Shown piece after piece: positions 51,178 to 59,381 of a stretch of DNA of 64,000 nt. A program made the translations under genes and the position numbers. This stretch comes from Hohaiivirga sp031546825. GTDB taxonomy: Bacteria > Pseudomonadota > Alphaproteobacteria > Rhizobiales > Beijerinckiaceae. The first letter of the stretch is position 1, and each line of letters begins with the position of its first letter. The notes under the pieces are model-generated. The model worked only from the letters and a program-made list of their open reading frames with translations. It ran no database searches and had not been told where the DNA came from. Location: NCBI GenBank assembly GCA_031546825.1, contig JAVBJU010000031.1, positions 73,516 to 137,515 of the forward strand. The letters are read 5' to 3'.

Positions 51178-52764
51178 TTATTTTGCTTTCGGACCGACGC
51201 CACTTTTGAGGATCGAGCCGAAGAAGCTGTAAAGGGCGTCTCCCGCGATACATCCAGCGGCAAACACTTCCATGCTGGGGCGGGCTTTCTCTCCCCAATT
51301 CTTCATGATGATGAGACGCAACGCGATACCGACCAGCACGGCCCAACCTGCCAACGGATTGGGGATCAGAAGGCCGGTGGAGAGCATGACGCCGAGCTGC
51401 CGTTTGGTGCCGCCGATGAACTGGATGAGCGCTCCGGGGATGGCCCAGAGAGCGAGCTTGAGGGCCACGCCTTCCGCAATACCCGCCTGGATCGTCGTGA
51501 TGTAAACTTTGGCGACCGGTGGGACGAGCCCTTGGGAAAAATAGGCGTGGTAGGAGAGATAAACCACCGGAATACAAATGATGAAAGCCATCATCACGCC
51601 AATGAGCTGCTGGCGGCGCCCTTCCATCTCGAAAGCGGGGTCTTCGCCATAGCCACGCAGGATGAAGCCAGCCTTGAGGTCGTAGCCCATATCGGCAAAG
51701 GCCGGGCCTGTGGCAGCAGCGAAGGCGCACAGCACCACCAACGCCAGTTGCGGGAAGCCAAGCATCATACCGATGAGCAGCGTAATAAGCGCCACGGCAA
51801 AGGCCGGGAACCAACCGGAATGCATTGCGGCAATGCCGACGATCAGTTCGTGCACGAAGGCTGCGAAAGCGGCGTAAATGACGAAGGCAATGAGCATGGG
51901 GAGGCTCATTTCGGTATAGAGGCCGCAGCCGAATGCGAGCAATGCGGCAAGGACGATATAAGCCACCGCACCGAAGCCCAGCGAATGTTTGACGCTGGTG
52001 GTGTCGCGGGTCACTTCGGCCTCGCTCATATTCTCCGCCCTCTTGGTGCGGATCAGAGCCACCACCTGAAACAGCGCGACGATACCAGCGCCGATCATCA
52101 GGCCGTGGGGCATATATATGGCATTGAGATCGTATCCGGTCAGCGTGATCGAGTAGCCGCGCGACAGAAGGCCGATGCCGAACATGCTCAACGCCCAGAT
52201 GTTGCTGATGAAGGCGGTGCCGAAAGCTGACATGGAAATGCCGAGCACAGTGCCTGTGATGCCAGCGGCGACACCCGCCACCAGGAGCACCGCCTGTCTG
52301 CCGCCGGAATCTCCCGCCTTTATCGCCTCAGCCGCCGCCACGCCGGGTGGCCATGCGCCGCTTGCCGGAAAGACGCGGGTGTCGAACATCCGATAGAGCA
52401 TATAGCCATCCAGCAGCATGGCAAAGCTCACGCCGATGAAGACCGGCAGAACCAGATCAGGCCGCCCGAACATGAAGGGCAGGGCGATTGGCATCAGGAG
52501 GCTGTTGGCTGCGCCAAACGTCGCCGCAGACGTGACCGATTGCGCCAAATTCTGAATATGAATGGAGCGATACTTGGCAAAAAGCTGCAAGGGAACGCGG
52601 GCAATGATCATGGCGACAATGGCGCCGGTGATCGACGTGTTGGCGGTAACGCCCAGCGTGGTCAGAAGCTGGATGCCGATAATGGCTCCAAGCACGCTTA
52701 AAACAACGAGAAGAACGAGCGTGCCGCCGCTTAGGGCTCGCGGATGTGGCGAATGAGCTGACAT
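51178..52764 (-). CDS. OPT family oligopeptide transporter
   Basis: A 528-residue proton-coupled transporter of the OPT/YSL family with about 14 membrane helices. Family marks include N-L-A-Q-S-V-T-S-A-A-T-F-G near residue 72 and G-A-W-P-P-G-V-A-A-A-E-A-I near 136. Bacterial members import short peptides or metal chelates. It is first in its operon, divergent from the IclR gene. The associated peptidase and DUF1177 genes favour a peptide substrate. Confidence 0.9.
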   Translation of the reverse strand: MSAHSPHPRALSGGTLVLLVVLSVLGAIIGIQLLTTLGVTANTSITGAIVAMIIARVPLQLFAKYRSIHIQNLAQSVTSAATFGAANSLLMPIALPFMFGRPDLVLPVFIGVSFAMLLDGYMLYRMFDTRVFPASGAWPPGVAAAEAIKAGDSGGRQAVLLVAGVAAGITGTVLGISMSAFGTAFISNIWALSMFGIGLLSRGYSITLTGYDLNAIYMPHGLMIGAGIVALFQVVALIRTKRAENMSEAEVTRDTTSVKHSLGFGAVAYIVLAALLAFGCGLYTEMSLPMLIAFVIYAAFAAFVHELIVGIAAMHSGWFPAFAVALITLLIGMMLGFPQLALVVLCAFAAATGPAFADMGYDLKAGFILRGYGEDPAFEMEGRRQQLIGVMMAFIICIPVVYLSYHAYFSQGLVPPVAKVYITTIQAGIAEGVALKLALWAIPGALIQFIGGTKRQLGVMLSTGLLIPNPLAGWAVLVGIALRLIIMKNWGEKARPSMEVFAAGCIAGDALYSFFGSILKSGVGPKAK

Positions 52765-52845
52765 GGGCCCCTCAAAGGTTCGAGCAATCGGGAAAGTGCA
52801 TGAAAATGTAGTGAAGACAACACTGACTGGGTAGCTACCTTTTGA

Positions 52846-52975
52846 GAGACAGTGGCTCTTTTGCGGCTTCTGCGATGTTTTGTCTTAGCGCTGTGAATGA
52901 AGTTGACGCTTTAATCAATGTGATGTACGAAAAACATGTCTCTTAATGCAGTATGCTGTCTCTTTAATCGAGACA
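52846..52975. promoter_or_regulatory. IclR operator region with GAGACA/TGTCTC half-sites
   Basis: The half-site GAGACA or its inverse TGTCTC occurs four times in the 212 bases between the divergent OPT and IclR operons: 52846-52851, 52937-52942, 52957-52962 and 52970-52975. The last two form an inverted repeat with a 7-base spacer ending two bases before the IclR ATG. This is a likely autoregulatory and operon-control region. Confidence 0.6.
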
Positions 52976-52976
52976 T

Positions 52977-53735
52977 ATGAGCGTCCCCATGTTGCTGAAA
53001 ACACTGTCCAACGCGCTTGCCCTGCTTGACTATTTCACCCCGGCCACGCCGTCCTGGGGTGTGCGCGATTTGGCCAGGGCCAGCAATATCCATCCGGCCA
53101 TTATTCAGCGGATGCTTGCCACTTTCTCCGACCAGGGTTTTCTCCGTCAGGATCCCGACAGCAAGAAATACTGGCTGGGGTTGCGTTTGTTCGAACTGGG
53201 ACAGCAGGTTCGCAAGCGCCTGGATCTCAACGGTGCCATTCGCCCGTTGATGGAAGATCTGGCTCAAACCACGGGTGAAACAGTCTTTCTGACGCTCCTT
53301 GATCACCAGCAAGGCGTTTGCATCGAGATTGCGGAAAGCTCGCGCTCCATCAAATATAGTGTCGAGGTCGGGCACCGTTACGATCTCTATCTCGGTTCCC
53401 ACAACAAGGTCATTCTCGCTTATCTGGATCCCGTCGAGCGGGAGCGTATTCTCAGGCTGCCACAATCGCCGTTCCGGGCGCGTTATAAACAGCAAGCCGC
53501 CCTTCTCGACGAGATCAGGGAGCAGGGCTGGTGTTCCAGCCAGGGAGAATATGACGGACAGACCTTTGGTGTTGCCGTGCCGCTGCTGTGCCCAGAGAAC
53601 AAAATACTGGGATCACTGGGAATCGCGGGTCCGATTTTTCGCTTCCATGCTGAAACGGCGGAAAAGCAGGCCAAGGCTCTCCTCGGAGGCCAGGCGCAGG
53701 CACAGCGAACGCTTTACAACATTCTTTCCCTATGA
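52977..53735 (+). CDS. IclR family regulator of the OPT/peptidase E island
   Basis: The 252 residues show an N-terminal winged helix (about 5-65, with L-L-K-T-L-S-N-A-L-A-L-L-D and I-H-P-A-I-I-Q-R-M-L) and an IclR effector domain to the end with Y-W-L-G-L-R-L-F-E-L-G. It lies between two divergent catabolic operons and heads the plus-strand one, so it probably controls both through the GAGACA boxes. Start alternatives are the ATG at 52977 and one four codons later. Confidence 0.9.
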   Translation: MSVPMLLKTLSNALALLDYFTPATPSWGVRDLARASNIHPAIIQRMLATFSDQGFLRQDPDSKKYWLGLRLFELGQQVRKRLDLNGAIRPLMEDLAQTTGETVFLTLLDHQQGVCIEIAESSRSIKYSVEVGHRYDLYLGSHNKVILAYLDPVERERILRLPQSPFRARYKQQAALLDEIREQGWCSSQGEYDGQTFGVAVPLLCPENKILGSLGIAGPIFRFHAETAEKQAKALLGGQAQAQRTLYNILSL

Positions 53736-53760
53736 CGCGGAATATCCGCCGGAGGTAATC

Positions 53761-54957
53761 ATGGCCGCATTGGATATCGAAAAAATCCGTAAAGAATCCC
53801 CAGTCTGTCAGCGTTATGTCTATTTCGATACCGCCGCTGCTGCCCCGCCAACCCGCGCCAATGTGGAAGCCGTAAAGGCCTATCTGGATCGGTCGTGCGA
53901 GGAGGGGCTTTATATGCCCGCTTTCCGCAAGGAAACCTATGAGCGCATTGATAGGGTCCGGGCCAAGGCTGCCGCTTTCATCAATGCCAAGTCCACAGAG
54001 ATTGCCTTCGTTAAAAACGGTTCCGAGGCCATTTCCCTGATTGCCCAAGGGGGAGATTGGAAGGCCGGCGACGAGATCATTGTGTCCGGGTTTGAAATCC
54101 TGAGCAATCTGGTTCCCTGGCTGCGCCTCCAGGAACTGCGTGGCATCAAGGTCGTAACCGTTCCCGCCCGTGATAACGGCCTTTTGCATCCCGATGATGT
54201 CCGCGCGCTCATCACTGAACGCACACGGCTCGTCACCTTCTCGCAGTTGTCCAATGTCACCGGCGGTTTGCAGCCCGCGCAGGAAATCTGTGATCTCGCC
54301 CGCAAGCACGGCGTGCGCACACTTCTCTGTGCCGCCCAGAGCCTCGGCATGGTGCCCATCGACGTGCAGCGCCTCGGCTGTGACTATCTCGCAGCTTGCG
54401 GTCGCAAATCGCTGCGGGCCATCGAAGGATCAGGCATTCTCTATATCCGCGAGCCGTTGATTGCTGAGACCGAGCCCGCCCTCATCGGGTGGTGGAATTC
54501 GAGCTACGATTCCGCAACGAAGACGGTAACGATTAACCCCACCGCCAAGCGTTTTGAAGCGGGCTGTCCGATTGTTCCGGCTATCATCAGCATGGAAGAG
54601 GCAATCGATTATGCCACGGGCATCGGCATGGATACGATTTTCGCCAGGGTGCGGGAACTGACCGCCTATGCTGTCCAAAAGCTCAAGACCCTGCCGGGAG
54701 CCGAGCTTTACGGGCCGGAAGATGTGACACAACGTCTCGCCATCGTCACATTCAACATCAAATCTCTCGATGCCCATGCGATGGTACTGGCGCTGGAAAA
54801 GCACGGCATTATCATTGAGGCAGGCCATTTCATGGCCGATGCGATCATGAAGCGGTACAATATCGACAAAATGGCACGAATCTCCCTGCATTATTTCAAT
54901 GATGAAAGCGAAATTGATCGCACTGTCGATCTGATCCGCGCCATGATTGGTCGCTAA
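53761..54957 (+). CDS. Class V aminotransferase-like PLP enzyme
   Basis: The 398 residues start at the ATG behind GGAGGT; a longer frame from 53299 overlaps the IclR gene and is rejected. It has the fold type I pattern of cysteine desulfurase and related enzymes: Y-F-D-T-A-A-A-A-P-P near the start, a cofactor loop with K-N-G-S-E-A-I, and the PLP lysine in A-A-C-G-R-K-S-L. The lysine is preceded by Arg where many relatives have His. No catalytic cysteine loop of a true desulfurase is obvious. The substrate is unknown. Context suggests an amino acid released from imported peptides. Confidence 0.83.
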   Translation: MAALDIEKIRKESPVCQRYVYFDTAAAAPPTRANVEAVKAYLDRSCEEGLYMPAFRKETYERIDRVRAKAAAFINAKSTEIAFVKNGSEAISLIAQGGDWKAGDEIIVSGFEILSNLVPWLRLQELRGIKVVTVPARDNGLLHPDDVRALITERTRLVTFSQLSNVTGGLQPAQEICDLARKHGVRTLLCAAQSLGMVPIDVQRLGCDYLAACGRKSLRAIEGSGILYIREPLIAETEPALIGWWNSSYDSATKTVTINPTAKRFEAGCPIVPAIISMEEAIDYATGIGMDTIFARVRELTAYAVQKLKTLPGAELYGPEDVTQRLAIVTFNIKSLDAHAMVLALEKHGIIIEAGHFMADAIMKRYNIDKMARISLHYFNDESEIDRTVDLIRAMIGR

Positions 54958-55010
54958 CAGTTCAAAACCACACGCGGGGAAGCCCGCTTCAACGGAATGG
55001 AGAAAAGCAG

Positions 55011-55724
55011 ATGAAACGCATGTTGCTGATGAGCAGCTCCCGCAAGGGCAGCATGGGCTATCTCGAACACGCTGGCGACCAGTTCAACGCCATCCTTCAG
55101 GGCAAGATCAAGAAGGTTGTGCTGATCCCTTACGCCAGTGTGGTGTCTGGCTTCGACGCGCTTGAGGCAAAGGTGAAGCCTGCCTATGAGAAGCTTGGTG
55201 TGGAAGTCACCTCGATCCATCATTTCGATAACGCGGCCAAGGCGGTCGAGCAGGCAGAAGCGCTGGCAGTTGCCGGTGGTAACACCTTTGCGCTCCTGCG
55301 CCGCATCTATGACAACAAGCTGATTGACGTGGTGCGTGAGCGCGTGAATGGCGGGATGCCCTATATGGGCTGGAGCGCGGGCAGCAATGTCGCCGGGCCG
55401 ACCATTCGCACCACCAATGATATGCCGATTGTGCAGCCGCCATCATTTGATGCGTTCAATCTGGTCCCGTTCCAGCTCAACCCGCACTTCATCCCTGGCA
55501 AGCCGGTGGGCCACAATGGCGAGAGCCGTGAAGAGCGTCTGGAAGAGTTTCTGGTCTACAACAAGGGCGAGAATGTCGTGGCGATCCGCGAAGGTTCGGC
55601 CCTGCTGGTCGAGGGCGACAAGGCGACACTGATGGGTGAATTTGACGGGCTGATCTTCAAGCTCGGCAAGGTCGAAACCATTGCGGCTGGCTCGACCTTC
55701 GTCATGAAAAACATTAACGGGTAA
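55011..55724 (+). CDS. pepE: Peptidase E, alpha-aspartyl dipeptidase (S51)
   Basis: PepE cleaves only Asp-X dipeptides. The 237 residues contain Ser122 in G-W-S-A-G-S-N, Asp137 in T-N-D-M-P and His159 in N-P-H-F, matching the known S120/D135/H157 of the enterobacterial enzyme. It is cytosolic, with no signal. The gene sits 53 bases after the aminotransferase-like gene and 10 before the second DUF1177 gene, in one operon led by IclR. Confidence 0.93.
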   Translation: MKRMLLMSSSRKGSMGYLEHAGDQFNAILQGKIKKVVLIPYASVVSGFDALEAKVKPAYEKLGVEVTSIHHFDNAAKAVEQAEALAVAGGNTFALLRRIYDNKLIDVVRERVNGGMPYMGWSAGSNVAGPTIRTTNDMPIVQPPSFDAFNLVPFQLNPHFIPGKPVGHNGESREERLEEFLVYNKGENVVAIREGSALLVEGDKATLMGEFDGLIFKLGKVETIAAGSTFVMKNING

Positions 55725-55734
55725 GGGGTTCATC

Positions 55735-56682
55735 ATGAGCTTGCAACAGACTCTCGAAGTCTATCAGTTGTTCGATCGGGGAGACGTGAGCGGCGCGGTC
55801 CTCGAGAGGCTGTTCGCACCCTTCGCCGCCCACGGTGTCACCGTGACCGTCACAACGGTCACGGAGGAATCGCGGGCGGATTTTATCCGTGTCTTCATTG
55901 CTGGGCGTAAAGGTAAGGCGGCTGGCGGTAAGGCCCCGACGCTCGGGCTGATTGGTCGCAATGGTGCCGTTGGCGCGCGTCCTAACCGTCTTGGCCAGGT
56001 CTCCGATGCCGATGGCGCGGTTGTTGTCATCGCCACGGCGCTGAAGCTCGCGCAAATGGCAAGCTGGGGTGACCAGCTTGAGGGCGATGTCATCGTCACC
56101 ACACACGTTTCCACCGACGCGGCCATCACCAAGCGTGAGCCGGTCGATTTCATGGGAATGCCGGTGCGTTCAACCACCATGAACAAATATGAAGTTGATC
56201 CGGCGATGGATGCCATCCTCTCTGCCGATACCAGCAAGGGCAATGAGGTCATCAGCCAGCGCGGCTTCGCCATCACGCCGACCGCCAAGGAAGGTTATGT
56301 GCTGCGCGTTGCGCCCGATCTCCTGCGCATCATGAAGCAGACCACGGGGCAGGTGCCGCAGGTGATGGCCATCACAACCCAGGACATCACCGATTACGAC
56401 AACGGCGTCTACCACATCAATTCGATCATGCAGCCTTGTGTTGCAACCCGCGCGCCAGTGGTTGGTGTGCCGATTGTTGCCCAGACGGCAGTCGCTGGCT
56501 CCGGCAGCGGCGCGAGCCATGAGATCGACATTGCCGAAGCGGTTCGGTTCTGCACCGAGGTCGCCATCGAATTCACCGACCGCGAGCGCTACAAGTGCGA
56601 CTTCTACGACGAAGGCGAATACGGTCGGCTGCTCTCGCTCTATGGCTCATTGAGCCACATGCAAAAGCACGCGGCAGTTTAA
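55735..56682 (+). CDS. DUF1177 protein, copy B
   Basis: The 315 residues are a clear paralogue of copy A. They share G-G-K-A-P-T-L-G, V-S-D-x-D-G-A, T-H-V-S-T-D-A, P-V-D-F-M, A-D-T-S-K-G-N and G-V-Y-H-I-N-S-I-M-Q-P. Overall identity looks near half by eye, with a few extra residues before the C-terminus. The presence of one copy in each divergent operon suggests two subunits or two related activities. Function is unknown. The operon probably ends here. Confidence 0.85.
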   Translation: MSLQQTLEVYQLFDRGDVSGAVLERLFAPFAAHGVTVTVTTVTEESRADFIRVFIAGRKGKAAGGKAPTLGLIGRNGAVGARPNRLGQVSDADGAVVVIATALKLAQMASWGDQLEGDVIVTTHVSTDAAITKREPVDFMGMPVRSTTMNKYEVDPAMDAILSADTSKGNEVISQRGFAITPTAKEGYVLRVAPDLLRIMKQTTGQVPQVMAITTQDITDYDNGVYHINSIMQPCVATRAPVVGVPIVAQTAVAGSGSGASHEIDIAEAVRFCTEVAIEFTDRERYKCDFYDEGEYGRLLSLYGSLSHMQKHAAV

Positions 56683-56743
56683 TCCCGTGCATCTGAGGTA
56701 GGGGGAGAGGCGAAAGCGCCGCTCCTCCTTCCAATACAAAGGT

Positions 56744-57418
56744 TTGAGCACCTTGACCGTTCCGATACTGGAAACCGCGCAATTTGCGCTTTTCACCAAG
56801 TTCTTCATCAGCCTGTTCGCGCTCATCAATCCGGTTGGCATTCTTCCGGTTTTTATCAGCATGACGGCGGATCAGCCGACCGCAATCGCCAACCGCGTCA
56901 ATCTCACGGCGAGCATCACGGTGGCTATCATCTTGTGGACTTCGCTGTTTCTGGGGACTGCCATTCTTCAGGCGTTCGGCGTTTCGGTCGAGTCGTTCCG
57001 CATCGCGGGTGGCATATTACTGTGCTCCATCGCCATGACGATGGTGTCCGGCAAGCTCGGTGAGCAGAAGCTCAACAAAGAAGAAAAGAACCAGACCGCC
57101 CAGGCCGCCGCCGTGACGGCCAATATGGGTGTTGTTCCGCTGGCGCTGCCGCTGATGGCTGGGCCGGGCGCCATCTCATCGACCATCGTGTGGGGAGCGC
57201 GCTACAACGACTGGTTCAGTCTCATCGGTTTTTCGGTTGCAGCAGCAATTTTTGCCTGCTGCTGCTGGGGCTTGTATCGGAGCGCTCCGTTTCTTGTTAG
57301 AATACTCGGACAAACCGGTATCAATGTCATCACCCGCATAATGGGGATATTGCTCATGGCACTTGGGATAGAATTTATTGTCACGGGTGTGCGCAACCTG
57401 TTTCCCATGCTGGCCTGA
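56744..57418 (+). CDS. MarC/UPF0056 family inner-membrane protein
   Basis: The 224 residues have six membrane helices and the family marks F-A-L-I-N-P-V-G-I-L-P-V-F and V-P-L-A-L-P-L-M-A-G-P-G-A-I-S. Function is unknown; early claims of antibiotic resistance were not upheld. No ATG is available near the start: a TTG at 56744 or another at 56753 must be used. An imperfect GC-rich hairpin near 56703-56727 separates it from the DUF1177 operon. Confidence 0.85.
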   Translation: MSTLTVPILETAQFALFTKFFISLFALINPVGILPVFISMTADQPTAIANRVNLTASITVAIILWTSLFLGTAILQAFGVSVESFRIAGGILLCSIAMTMVSGKLGEQKLNKEEKNQTAQAAAVTANMGVVPLALPLMAGPGAISSTIVWGARYNDWFSLIGFSVAAAIFACCCWGLYRSAPFLVRILGQTGINVITRIMGILLMALGIEFIVTGVRNLFPMLA

Positions 57419-57473
57419 CCCAGGCTTTTAAGGGTATAGAAGCTACGACGGTTTCAACCAAGGAGGCATCTCA

Positions 57474-58895
57474 ATGTCTAAGGCTGTAACACGCAAGGAA
57501 GTGGATCTACTCGGTGAACGCGACGTGCACGACGCCGCCTATTATGGCGTCCACACCCTGCGGGCGATAGAGAATTTCAAAATATCCAGCCAGACGATCA
57601 ACGACGCGCCGATTTTTATTCGGGCGATGGTCATGGTCAAGAAGGCGGTGGCAATCACCAACGTCGAACTCGGTGCCATCACGCCCAAGGTCGGTAAGGC
57701 AATTGTCGCTGCCTGCGACGCCATTCTCAATGACGGGCGTTGCATGGACCAGTTCCCGGTTGATCTCTTCCAGGGCGGCGCTGGCACCTCGGTCAACATG
57801 AACGTCAACGAGGTTATTGCCAATCTGGCCCTCGAAATGACCGGGCATGCCAAGGGCGAATACAAGATCATCAACCCCAATGATCACGTCAACGAATCCC
57901 AATCGACCAACGACGCTTACCCGACCGGCTTCCGCGTTGCGGTTTATGCGCAGCTGCTGGAACTGGCGATCGAGATCGAAAAACTTGGCGATGCATTCTA
58001 TGCCAAGGCCAAGGAATTCAAGAACATTCTCAAGATGGGCCGCACCCAGCTTCAGGATGCGGTGCCCATGACTCTTGGGCGCGAATTCAAGGCGTTCATG
58101 GTGTTGCTGAAGGAAGAAATCCGCAACATTCGCCGCACCGCCGTGCTGCTGCTTGAGGTCAATCTCGGCGCAACCGCCATCGGCACAGGCCTCAACACGC
58201 CGGAAGGTTATCAGCCGCTGGTGGTGGCCAATCTCGCCAAGGTCACGGGCGTCCCCTGCAAACCTTCCGAAGATCTGATCGAAGCAACCTCCGATTGCGG
58301 TGCTTATGTGATGGTGCATGGCGCGCTGAAACGCACCGCCGTCAAGCTTTCGAAGATCTGTAACGATCTGCGCCTGCTGTCATCGGGGCCGCGCGCCGGT
58401 TTCAACGAGATCAACCTGCCGCAGCTTCAGGCCGGTTCCTCGATCATGCCGGGCAAGGTCAATCCGGTGGTGCCGGAAGTGGTCAATCAGGTATGCTTCA
58501 AAGTGTTCGGCAACGACACCTGCATTACCTTTGCGTCGGAAGCGGGCCAGTTGCAGCTCAACGTGATGGAACCGGTCATCGCCCAGGCGATGTTCGAGAG
58601 CATTTCGCTGCTTACCAACGCTTGCAAAAACCTGCGCGAGAAATGCGTCGATGGCATCACTGCCAATGCCGATATTTGCCGCGAATATGTGATGAACTCC
58701 ATCGGTATCGTCACCTATCTCAACCCGATCATCGGCCACCATGAGGGCGATATCATCGCCAAGATATGCTCCAAGACCGGCCGCCGTGTCCGCGACGTGG
58801 TGCTGGAGCGCGGTCTGATGACGGAAGCGGAGCTTGATCAGGTCTTCTCCGTCGAGAACCTGAAAAACCCGCGTCCGCCTGCGCTGAAGAAGTAA
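57474..58895 (+). CDS. aspA: Aspartate ammonia-lyase
   Basis: AspA converts L-aspartate to fumarate and ammonia, sending carbon to the citric acid cycle. The 473 residues contain the fumarase/aspartase signature G-S-S-I-M-P-G-K-V-N-P with its catalytic serine, T-S-V-N-M-N-V-N-E-V and H-V-N-E-S-Q-S-T-N-D. E-G-Y at about residue 243 favours aspartase over fumarase. AGGAGG lies ahead of the ATG. Its location beside an Asp-dipeptidase island fits aspartate use. A strong terminator follows. Confidence 0.94.
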   Translation: MSKAVTRKEVDLLGERDVHDAAYYGVHTLRAIENFKISSQTINDAPIFIRAMVMVKKAVAITNVELGAITPKVGKAIVAACDAILNDGRCMDQFPVDLFQGGAGTSVNMNVNEVIANLALEMTGHAKGEYKIINPNDHVNESQSTNDAYPTGFRVAVYAQLLELAIEIEKLGDAFYAKAKEFKNILKMGRTQLQDAVPMTLGREFKAFMVLLKEEIRNIRRTAVLLLEVNLGATAIGTGLNTPEGYQPLVVANLAKVTGVPCKPSEDLIEATSDCGAYVMVHGALKRTAVKLSKICNDLRLLSSGPRAGFNEINLPQLQAGSSIMPGKVNPVVPEVVNQVCFKVFGNDTCITFASEAGQLQLNVMEPVIAQAMFESISLLTNACKNLREKCVDGITANADICREYVMNSIGIVTYLNPIIGHHEGDIIAKICSKTGRRVRDVVLERGLMTEAELDQVFSVENLKNPRPPALKK

Positions 58896-58915
58896 GCGTC
58901 AATATCTTTTTCAGT

Positions 58916-58955
58916 ATGGCGGGGGCCTTTTACGGGCCTCCGCCATATCTTTTTG
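58916..58955 (+). terminator. Intrinsic terminator after aspA
   Basis: ATGGCGG..GGCC pairs with GGCC..CCGCCAT around a short loop (arms 58916-58927 and 58935-58946), followed by ATCTTTTT. Confidence 0.85.
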
Positions 58956-58971
58956 AGAAGGGGAGGTTTTC

Positions 58972-59307
58972 ATGGAAAAGCCATTGATCGTGTATTCCAC
59001 CTTTCCCGATAGCGAAACCGCGCTTGCGGTTGGCGAGACACTGATTGAGCGCCACCTTGCCGCCTGCATCAATGTCTTGCCGGGTATGGAATCTGTTTAT
59101 CGCTGGCAGGGGAAAATCGAGCGGGCCTCGGAAGCTGTGGCTATCTTCAAGAGCCGCGCTGGTTTGTGCCAGCCGCTGATGAGCGGTATTCGCGAATTGC
59201 ACCCATACGAGACGCCGGTGATTATTGCGCTTGATGTGGCGGATATTGATGCCGATACGCTGGTCTGGCTCATTGGCGAAACATCGCCGGGCGGCAAGAG
59301 CGTTTGA
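58972..59307 (+). CDS. cutA: Divalent-cation tolerance protein CutA
   Basis: A 111-residue trimeric protein of the CutA1 family with a ferredoxin-like fold. Recognisable marks are Y-S-T-F-P-D near the start, L-A-A-C-I-N-V-L-P-G-M-E-S-V-Y-R-W-Q-G and H-P-Y-E-T-P. It is linked to copper tolerance in E. coli, though the direct role is unsettled. It is a single gene after the aspA terminator. Confidence 0.92.
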   Translation: MEKPLIVYSTFPDSETALAVGETLIERHLAACINVLPGMESVYRWQGKIERASEAVAIFKSRAGLCQPLMSGIRELHPYETPVIIALDVADIDADTLVWLIGETSPGGKSV

Positions 59308-59325
59308 GGCCCTTTGGGGTCAAAC

Positions 59326-59357
59326 AAAAAAGGGGCGGCGAGTTGCCCCGCCGCCCC
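59326..59357 (-). terminator. Terminator of the MHS transporter gene
   Basis: On the minus strand, GGGGCGGCG / CGCCGCCCC (9-bp stem, 8-base loop) is followed by TTTTTT. It is 25 bases past the transporter stop and also faces cutA. Confidence 0.85.
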
Positions 59358-59381
59358 GAAATCACAGATATGCAGATATCC

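Noticed and set aside
53299..53760. Upstream extension of the class V aminotransferase-like gene
   Set aside because: It overlaps the IclR gene in another frame. The ATG at 53761 has a strong GGAGG site and begins the conserved fold.
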